Part shown: one piece after another, positions 42,335 through 48,145 of the stretch | Layout of the letters: each line of letters opens with the position of its first letter | How positions within the stretch are numbered: the first letter of the stretch is position 1 | Assembly: GCA_015056585.1 (NCBI GenBank) | Contig: SVFZ01000059.1 | Span: 1 to 48,145, forward strand | DNA length: 48,145 bases | Direction of reading: 5' to 3' | From: Butyrivibrio sp. | GTDB lineage: Bacteria > Bacillota > Clostridia > Lachnospirales > Lachnospiraceae | The notes under the pieces: model-generated | Databases searched by the model: none | Seen by the model: the letters and a program-made list of their open reading frames with translations, nothing else | Told to the model about the DNA's origin: nothing | Made by a program: the position numbers and the translations under genes

Positions 42335-43774
42335 ATGGAAAAAAAGATTAAATTATCAGGGGCGGCGAAGGCTTCCTACGGTCTTGGAGCTGTGGGAAAA
42401 GATATGGTATATATGCTTTCTGCATCCTACGTGCTTTACTACTTTCAGGATATCCTTGGAGTAAGCGCAGCAGCTATGGGAGTTATTCTTATGGTTGCCC
42501 GTGTATTTGATGCTTTCAATGATCCTATCATGGGCGCGATAGTAGCAAAGACCAAGACAAGGTGGGGAAAATTCCGTCCATGGCTTTTGATTGGAACGAT
42601 AACGAACGCCATTGTCTTGTATCTTATGTTTTCAGCTCCGCCTGCAATGACAGGAAGCGGACTTGTAGCATATGCGGCTGTTACTTACATTGTCTGGGGT
42701 GTTACTTACACTATGATGGATATTCCATACTGGTCAATGATCCCTGCATTTACTGAGGGAGGAAAAGAGAGAGAGAATCTTACAACTCTTGCCCGTTCCT
42801 GCGCAGGTGTCGGTTCAGCCATTATCACGATCATTACTGTCATGAGCGTTTCTTTTCTGGGACGCACCTTTGGAGAAGCAGGCATATCAGATCGTGAAGT
42901 AGAGAGAATCGGATTTTCATATTTTTCAATCATTATCGCGGTTTTGTTTGTTCTCTTTACAGTCATCTGCTGCATTAATGTAAAAGAAAAATCCACAGTT
43001 GATATGAAGACTGCATCTATCGGTGAGATGTTCAAGGCACTTATACAGAACGATCAGGCTATGGCAGTTGTTGTGGCAATAGTTATTGTTAACTGCTCAA
43101 TTTACATTACATCCAATCTGGTCATCTATTTCTTTAAATATGATTTTGGTGGAACAGGCTGGAGAGGAGATTACACACTGTTTTCTACATTTGGCGGAGG
43201 TATTCAGATTCTTTCCATGATGCTTCTGTATCCGCTTCTTAGAAAATTCTTTACATCAATTAAGATATATTATATCAGCATGGGAATGGCGATCATGGGC
43301 TATATTTCACTGCTGATACTGGCATCCACTGCAATGAACAATGTTTATCTTCTGTTCATTCCCGGATTCTTTATCTTTGCTGCGAACGGAATGCTGGCTG
43401 TTATAACAACAGTATTTCTTGCAAATACTGTTGACTACGGTGAACTTAGGAATTATCGCCGCGATGAATCCGTTATCTTCTCCATGCAGACCTTTGTAGT
43501 TAAGCTTGCTTCAGGCATTTCTGCATTTATTGCGGCTCTTGCCCTTCAGATTCTTGCTCTTTCAAATGACACTGCAGAGACTGCGTCGGAGATTGACTAC
43601 TCAGTCGGCGTGGAAACTGCCCAGAAAATGGGACTTAGAATGACAATGACAATAATTCCCATCTGCGGACTTGTGTTTGCTATATTCTGGTTTAAAAAGA
43701 AATATATCCTGACAGATGAGAAATTGCAGGAAATATCTGTTGAACTGGTTGAGAGAAAGGCATTGGAAATGTAA
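42335..43774 (+). CDS. GPH-family sugar:cation symporter (MFS, MelB-like)
   Basis: Twelve-helix transporter of the glycoside-pentoside-hexuronide family, 479 residues. The N-terminal SYGLGAVGKDMVYMLSASYVLYYFQDILG, then MVARVFDAFNDPIMGAIVAKTKTRWGKFRPWLL, contain the family's acidic residues in helix II and its basic loop. PYWSMIPAFTEGGKERENLTTLARSCAGVG is also diagnostic. It follows the glycosyltransferase-like gene by two bases and ends in a terminator, so the two are one unit. Glycosides, pentosides or hexuronates are possible substrates. No glycoside hydrolase is adjacent, which is unusual for this family. Confidence 0.92.
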   Translation: MEKKIKLSGAAKASYGLGAVGKDMVYMLSASYVLYYFQDILGVSAAAMGVILMVARVFDAFNDPIMGAIVAKTKTRWGKFRPWLLIGTITNAIVLYLMFSAPPAMTGSGLVAYAAVTYIVWGVTYTMMDIPYWSMIPAFTEGGKERENLTTLARSCAGVGSAIITIITVMSVSFLGRTFGEAGISDREVERIGFSYFSIIIAVLFVLFTVICCINVKEKSTVDMKTASIGEMFKALIQNDQAMAVVVAIVIVNCSIYITSNLVIYFFKYDFGGTGWRGDYTLFSTFGGGIQILSMMLLYPLLRKFFTSIKIYYISMGMAIMGYISLLILASTAMNNVYLLFIPGFFIFAANGMLAVITTVFLANTVDYGELRNYRRDESVIFSMQTFVVKLASGISAFIAALALQILALSNDTAETASEIDYSVGVETAQKMGLRMTMTIIPICGLVFAIFWFKKKYILTDEKLQEISVELVERKALEM

Positions 43775-43814
43775 TCGAAATCATCTGAATGTATTGGGAA
43801 AAAACAGGGGGTGG

Positions 43815-43852
43815 AAAGAGGTACCGCTAAGTTCGGTATCTCTTTTCTTTTT
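43815..43852 (+). terminator. Terminator after the GPH transporter gene
   Basis: AAAGAGGTACCG (43815-43826) pairs with CGGTATCTCTTT (43834-43845), 12 pairs with one wobble, loop CTAAGTT, then TCTTTTT. Confidence 0.85.
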
Positions 43853-43871
43853 GCCTTATTTTTGGTATTCT

Positions 43872-43920
43872 ATATATTGTAGATTTGCCCGCAAGGCTTC
43901 GGCCTGCTCATACAATATAT
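43872..43920 (+). other. Nested stem-loop upstream of the zinc-finger gene
   Basis: ATATATTGTA (43872-43881) is the exact reverse complement of TACAATATAT (43911-43920). Between them GCAAGGC and GCCTGC form a second stem closed by a TTCG tetraloop (43891-43907, one bulged A). It ends ~56 bases before the start codon. Confidence 0.5.
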
Positions 43921-43976
43921 TGAAACTGTTATGTGATAATAAGCTTTTTATAATTCGCCGTCAGATGAGGATGGAT

Positions 43977-44306
43977 ATGACTTGTAAAGAATCCGACAGA
44001 ATGATCCCTTTATTTTTGGATGATGAACTGGACAATCAGGGACTTTCTGACTTTTTGAACCATATAGAAAACTGCCCTGACTGCAAAGAAGAACTGACTA
44101 TACAGTTCCTTGTCAAAGTAGGTATGCAAAGACTTGAGGACGGCAATAATTTTAATCTTAAAAGCGAACTTGACGGATTGCTGTTCAAAGCCAGGAAAAA
44201 GCTAAAGATAAGGCGCTATGTTGTATTTTCAAGTTATATCCTGGAACTTTTGGCGGTGGCAATGATAATTGTTACTGTGGTTGTTGCTATTTCAACCGGA
44301 GTTTAG
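43977..44306 (+). CDS. Zinc-finger anti-sigma-like membrane protein
   Basis: Protein of 109 residues resembling zf-HC2 anti-sigma factors. The N-terminal part MTCKESDRMIPLFLDDELDNQGLSDFLNHIENCPDCKEEL contains H-x3-C-x2-C plus an earlier Cys. A basic stretch RKKLKIRR precedes one C-terminal membrane helix (about 83-107). GAGG at 43967-43970 supports ATG 43977. Such proteins usually sit next to an ECF sigma factor gene; none is here. It may regulate a distant sigma factor or act as a membrane sensor. It is transcribed just before polA. Confidence 0.7.
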   Translation: MTCKESDRMIPLFLDDELDNQGLSDFLNHIENCPDCKEELTIQFLVKVGMQRLEDGNNFNLKSELDGLLFKARKKLKIRRYVVFSSYILELLAVAMIIVTVVVAISTGV

Positions 44307-44332
44307 ATAAGAATTTTTTATACTGGAGAATT

Positions 44333-46570
44333 ATGGCTGAGAATAAACTGATTATTGATATTGATACGCTTGTAAATAAGGCATTTTATGCGCTTCCGGA
44401 CTTTACAGATGAAAATGGCCGCCACCTTGGCGGAGTCTACGGCGCGTTATTCAAGATTATAAGCGAGCTTAAGACCGGAGGATATGACAGCATCAAGGTA
44501 AAGAATCCTGAAACTGTTTCTGAATATATACCTTCCGTAAGGGATCAGATAGAGTACTTTTCCGGAATATGGACTGAAATTGCAGAGAGCCTTAAGATTG
44601 ATCCAAATGGCGAATGTGCAAAGAGCGAGGAACTTCTTAGTGCACTTTCTTTCAGGCTATCACTTCTTTCTCCGGGCGATGGCATCAAGGCGGCTCCTGT
44701 TTTTAATTGCAGTATCAGGGCTACCTCTGACCTTAATGAAGTTGAGGATATCTTTAAAAAAGCTCTTGCTTTCGGAGAAAAAAGAAACGACAACTATGTG
44801 GCATTTTACGTGCTTTACGACAACCCACCAAAGGGGGACAATTCCAAGGACCGGGAAGTAATTGGCCTTTCTCTTTGTTTTGATGAAAACGAGGCTGTAT
44901 TTATCAGGGCGGAGAACTTTATAACCCCGGATTACCTTGGGCAGAAGCTTTCATCCCTTGGCGAAAAAGTATCTCTTGTTACCTTTGATGCCAAGCAGAG
45001 CTATAAGATATTTGAGCCGGGCGAAATTAAGAATAGAACTACAGGATACGAGTATGTCTTTTCCAAAGAGGACGGAATGATAAAGTCTTTGGACACATCA
45101 TACGAAAACAGTCCCCGTCTTTTTGATGTCCTAATTGCAGCTTATCTGATTAATCCTTTAAAGAACGATTACGAGCCATCAGATGTTGCATCTGAATACC
45201 TGAAACTAAACCTTGAGAAAAGAGGAGATCTTTTTGGCAAAGCTTCGATAAAAGAAGCCAATGAAAAGGTAATTGCAGAGTATGCCGGAAAGGTTTCTTA
45301 CATATGCCTTTTATCAGCTCCTGTCCTTTATAAGAAACTTCAAAAGACCGGCATGCTTTCTTTGTTCTACGATGTGGAGATGCCACTTTCCTATATTCTT
45401 TACGCTATGGAAAAAGAGGGCATTATCGCAAAGCGGGATGAGCTTAAGATTTACGGCGACAAGCTGGCAGTGAGGATAGAAGAACTTGAAAAAAGTATCT
45501 ATGAGGCTGCGGGCTGTGAGTTTAATATAAATTCTCCAAAGCAGCTGGGAGAGATACTCTTTGAAAAGCTGGGACTTCCGGCGGAGAAGAAGACAAAGTC
45601 AGGCTATTCAACGGCAGCTGACGTGCTTGAAAAGCTAGCTCCCGAGCACAAGATCGTGGCGGATATTTTAGAGTACAGAGGACTTGCCAAATTAAAGTCT
45701 ACCTATGCGGACGGGCTGGCCGATTATATAGAGTCTGACGGAAGGATCCATACAAGCTTTAACCAGACTATAACAGCTACCGGAAGAATCAGCTCAACTG
45801 AGCCAAACCTTCAGAATATTCCTATGAGAACGGAACTTGGAAGACTTATCAGAAAAGTCTTTGTTCCAAAAGAGGGGTACGTATTTGCCGATGCGGATTA
45901 CTCTCAGATTGAGCTTAGGATCCTTGCTCATATGTCAGAAGATCCGGGGCTTATAAGTGCATATCACGAAGGTGAGGATATCCATGCCATCACTGCATCA
46001 AAGGTTTTCCATGTTCCCTTTGAGAAGGTTACTCCTCTCCAAAGAAGAAATGCCAAGGCTGTAAACTTCGGAATTGTCTACGGCATCAGCTCTTTCGGAC
46101 TTTCCCAGGACCTTTCCATTCCTGTGGGAGAAGCCAAACAGTACATGGAAAAATATTTTGAAACCTATCCCGGAGTAAGACAGTATCAGGACAGCGTAAT
46201 TTCCGATGCCAGGCAAAAAGGGTACAGCATAACAATGTATGGCAGGAGACGCCCTATACCTGAGTTGAAATCGGGAAATTTCAACCTAAGACAGTTTGGT
46301 GAAAGAGTTGCTATGAATGCGCCGATTCAGGGATCTGCTGCAGATATCATAAAGATAGCCATGATAAATGTCTTTTTTGCCTTAAAAAGAGAGAATCTAA
46401 AGTCAAAGCTTATTCTTCAGATCCACGACGAACTTGTAATAGAAACTGCGCCCGATGAAGTGGAGAAGGTTACAGCTCTTTTGACAGGAGAAATGGAAAA
46501 GGCAGCAAGTCTTAAGGTCCCTCTTGAGGCTGAGTGTCACACGGGAAATGACTGGTACGAGGCGAAATAA
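44333..46570 (+). CDS. polA: DNA polymerase I lacking both nuclease activities
   Basis: Family A polymerase of 745 residues, shorter than the usual ~870-930. The polymerase part is intact: motif A DADYSQIELRILAHMS (Asp520), motif B RRNAKAVNFGIVYGIS (from Arg571), and motif C QIHDELVIE (His698-Asp699). The N-terminal KLIIDIDTLVNKAFYALPDFTDENG and GGVYGALFKIISELK resemble the first ~50 residues of the PolA 5'-nuclease domain, but most of that domain, including its catalytic acidic residues, is missing. The central 3'-5' exonuclease-like region lacks the DxE and other metal ligands, as in Bacillus Pol I. It could still fill gaps, but RNA-primer removal would need a separate nuclease. coaE follows directly. 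Confidence 0.93.
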   Translation: MAENKLIIDIDTLVNKAFYALPDFTDENGRHLGGVYGALFKIISELKTGGYDSIKVKNPETVSEYIPSVRDQIEYFSGIWTEIAESLKIDPNGECAKSEELLSALSFRLSLLSPGDGIKAAPVFNCSIRATSDLNEVEDIFKKALAFGEKRNDNYVAFYVLYDNPPKGDNSKDREVIGLSLCFDENEAVFIRAENFITPDYLGQKLSSLGEKVSLVTFDAKQSYKIFEPGEIKNRTTGYEYVFSKEDGMIKSLDTSYENSPRLFDVLIAAYLINPLKNDYEPSDVASEYLKLNLEKRGDLFGKASIKEANEKVIAEYAGKVSYICLLSAPVLYKKLQKTGMLSLFYDVEMPLSYILYAMEKEGIIAKRDELKIYGDKLAVRIEELEKSIYEAAGCEFNINSPKQLGEILFEKLGLPAEKKTKSGYSTAADVLEKLAPEHKIVADILEYRGLAKLKSTYADGLADYIESDGRIHTSFNQTITATGRISSTEPNLQNIPMRTELGRLIRKVFVPKEGYVFADADYSQIELRILAHMSEDPGLISAYHEGEDIHAITASKVFHVPFEKVTPLQRRNAKAVNFGIVYGISSFGLSQDLSIPVGEAKQYMEKYFETYPGVRQYQDSVISDARQKGYSITMYGRRRPIPELKSGNFNLRQFGERVAMNAPIQGSAADIIKIAMINVFFALKRENLKSKLILQIHDELVIETAPDEVEKVTALLTGEMEKAASLKVPLEAECHTGNDWYEAK

Positions 46571-46573
46571 CAG

Positions 46574-47197
46574 ATGCTTAAGAAAAACGGTACTAATATA
46601 ATCGGGATCACAGGCGGTATAGGGGCGGGAAAAAGCACAGTCCTTGGCTATATCAGGGATAATTACAATGCTCTTGTGATCTTTTCCGATGATGTTGCCA
46701 ATGATATTAAGAAAAAAGGATATCCGGCTTATGACGCGCTTGTTGATCTTTTGGGAAAAGAAGTTCTTTCCGAGGACGGTGAGATTGATAAGGCAAAGAT
46801 GGCATCTGCTATATTTAATAATAAAAATCTTCTAAAAAATGTTAATAATATTTTGCATCCGGCAGTGAATACATTTATTATTAATATTATAGAGAAGGAG
46901 CGAGCTAAAGGCGCTTATGACTTTGTATTTGTGGAAGCAGCTCTTTTGATAGAAAACGGTTATGACAAGATTGTAGACGAACTCTGGTATGTATATGCAT
47001 CGGAGGATTCGCGAAGGCAAAGGCTCAAGGCTTCAAGAGGATATTCTGACGAAAAGATAGATGATATCCTCGAAAAGCAGCTTGACGATGCCACTTTCAG
47101 AAAGTATTGCAGCTTTGTTATCGATAACAGCGGCAAGCTTTCAAAAGCGGCCGGTCAGATAGACAATAAAATCGGGGAGTGGAAGAAAAATGGCTAG
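46574..47197 (+). CDS. coaE: Dephospho-CoA kinase
   Basis: Last enzyme of coenzyme A synthesis; phosphorylates the 3'-hydroxyl of dephospho-CoA. It is 207 residues. The P-loop GITGGIGAGKST is near 12-23, the substrate region FSDDVANDI follows, then ILHPAVNTFI (the conserved HP), VEAALLIENGYDKIVDELWYVYA, and RLKASRGYSDEKIDDILEKQ as the lid. It sits three bases after polA, a pairing common in bacteria, and its stop overlaps the next gene by eight bases, so the three are one transcript. Confidence 0.95.
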   Translation: MLKKNGTNIIGITGGIGAGKSTVLGYIRDNYNALVIFSDDVANDIKKKGYPAYDALVDLLGKEVLSEDGEIDKAKMASAIFNNKNLLKNVNNILHPAVNTFIINIIEKERAKGAYDFVFVEAALLIENGYDKIVDELWYVYASEDSRRQRLKASRGYSDEKIDDILEKQLDDATFRKYCSFVIDNSGKLSKAAGQIDNKIGEWKKNG

Positions 47198-48145
47198 TTT
47201 GGAACAGGCGCAACAAAAAGTCGTTTTTGGTCTGGACATTGGAACCAGAAGTGTAGTTGGAACTGTGGGGTATATGAATGACGGACAGTTCAACGTCATT
47301 GCCCAGAGTGTTGAGAAGCATCAGACGAGAGCGATGCTGGACGGACAGATCCACGATATTGGGAAAGTGGCTGCTACGATCCGCCTCGTAAAGGCAAGTC
47401 TTGAACAGCAGACAGATATTCATCTTACTGATGTCTGTGTAGCTGCAGCCGGACGTGTGCTCAAGACTGTGAGAGTTAATTACGATTACGAATATCCCGA
47501 CGGACATACGATAACGGACGAGGATATCTATAATCTTGACTCTTCTGCGGTTGAGAAGGCATATGCTGAATTTATTGAGCAGAATACTTCGGGACTAAAG
47601 TTTTATCTTGTGGGATATTCTGTGATGCATTATTATCTGGATGGCTATCAGATTGCCAATCTTGAGGGCCATAATGCTGGTAAGGTAAGTGTTGAGCTTA
47701 TTGCAACATTCCTTCCCGATGACTGTGTTGATGGTTTGTATAAAGCCTGTGAGAGAGCAGACCTTAATGTGGCTAACCTGACACTGGAGCCTATAGCAGC
47801 TATGATGGTTGCCATTCCTGACAGATTCAGAATGCTGAATCTTGCGCTGGTGGATGTGGGAGCAGGAACTTCGGATATCTGCGTAACGGATGACGGCTCC
47901 ATTACAGCTTACGGAATGCTTCCGATAGCCGGTGATGATATTACCGAGATCATTGCAAAGAACTGTCTTGTGGACTTTAACACTGCGGATGAGATCAAGA
48001 TAAAAGCCAGTCACAGTGACAAGGTCGATTACGTTGATATAATGGGACTTAATAAGTCTATTACAGCCAAAGAGGTTGCTGAGATAATTAAGCCTAAGGT
48101 TGAGGAAATGGCTCAGCTTGCGACAAATGAAATAAAGAAGCTCAA
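47190..48145 (+). CDS. FtsA-like actin-fold ATPase, N-terminal part (continues past window)
   Basis: The frame is open from ATG 47190 to the window end (318 residues) and so incomplete. It overlaps the coaE stop by eight bases. The N-terminus has the phosphate-1 motif FGLDIGTRSVVGTVG (Asp16) and residues ~218-230 carry the phosphate-2 motif LVDVGAGTSDI (Asp222), as in FtsA, PilM and other actin/Hsp70-fold proteins. An FtsA-like insertion domain lies between (VCVAAAGRVLKTV...). Clostridial genomes often carry a long FtsA-domain protein in addition to, or instead of, canonical FtsA, and this may be one. Division function is inferred; an MreB- or PilM-like role is possible. Confidence 0.8.
   Translation, partial: MASLEQAQQKVVFGLDIGTRSVVGTVGYMNDGQFNVIAQSVEKHQTRAMLDGQIHDIGKVAATIRLVKASLEQQTDIHLTDVCVAAAGRVLKTVRVNYDYEYPDGHTITDEDIYNLDSSAVEKAYAEFIEQNTSGLKFYLVGYSVMHYYLDGYQIANLEGHNAGKVSVELIATFLPDDCVDGLYKACERADLNVANLTLEPIAAMMVAIPDRFRMLNLALVDVGAGTSDICVTDDGSITAYGMLPIAGDDITEIIAKNCLVDFNTADEIKIKASHSDKVDYVDIMGLNKSITAKEVAEIIKPKVEEMAQLATNEIKKL

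Noticed and set aside
43808..43852. T-box-like sequence (GGTGG, then GGTACCGC, and a terminator)
   Set aside because: The spacing and the essential TGG bulge do not fit the T-box antiterminator, there is no specifier domain upstream, and the downstream gene is not amino-acid related. It is a plain terminator of the GPH gene.

Overview
This window looks like chromosome from a low-to-moderate-GC Firmicute of the Lachnospiraceae, most like the Butyrivibrio/Pseudobutyrivibrio group. That placement is inferred from protein character and from gene neighbourhoods: zapA next to a U32 enzyme, an FtsW-type protein with a PBP, a DUF2953 protein with YtfJ, recA-recX-rny, polA-coaE followed by an FtsA-like gene, and a CBS-domain pyrophosphatase. 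Nearly all genes lie on the + strand. I see no phage, insertion sequence, CRISPR array or rRNA. The single RNA gene recognised is tRNA-Leu(CAA).

Layout. 1-9745: branched-chain amino acid genes (end of ilvC, leuC, leuD, ilvE) interleaved with envelope genes (a YfhO-type membrane protein, a GtrB/CsbB-type glycosyltransferase, an AI-2E-family membrane protein) and an Mrp/NBP35 ATPase. 9992-11274: a minus-strand pair (histidine phosphatase, CinA C-terminal amidase). 11470-15323: CorA, a UBA/DUF4342 protein, ruvAB and zapA. 15373-20578: a U32 enzyme, then an overlapping FtsW/RodA-type polymerase and class B PBP. 20693-23245: a small unknown protein, DUF2953, YtfJ/GerW and a coiled-coil J-domain protein. 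23487-27180: recA with two LexA-type operators, recX and RNase Y. 27193-28656: a minus-strand acyltransferase behind a tiny leader ORF and terminator. 28657-36806: PspC, a DtxR-family repressor, an RsmF-type methyltransferase, a heterodimeric ABC exporter, the pyrophosphatase and a small unknown protein. 36819-39251: a GT-C-type membrane protein, a Nudix hydrolase and a 60-residue unknown. 39279-43774: tRNA-Leu, an HD-GYP protein with a folded leader, and a glycosyltransferase-like/GPH-transporter operon behind duplicated inverted repeats. 43977-48145: an orphan zinc-finger membrane protein, an unusually short PolA, CoaE and the start of an FtsA-like gene.

How the genes fit together. DNA repair is coherent: recA and ruvA both carry LexA-like operators, and recA and recX are separated by a strong terminator that should set their ratio. 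Cell-wall growth and division are served by ZapA, FtsW/RodA plus PBP, and the FtsA-like protein. Several genes point to surface glycan modification: YfhO, the GtrB-type enzyme, a second GT-C protein, an acyltransferase and a GT-B-like protein.

Points most worth a second look: a PolA whose 5'-nuclease domain is reduced to an N-terminal stub and whose 3'-5' exonuclease motifs are missing; a 7-codon leader ORF ending inside a terminator ahead of the acyltransferase; duplicated inverted repeats flanking a possible promoter of the glycosyltransferase/GPH operon; a YfhO/CsbB-like pair split by leuCD; and folded leaders before recA, rny, the HD-GYP gene and the zinc-finger gene. All assignments come from reading the sequence; no database search was run.
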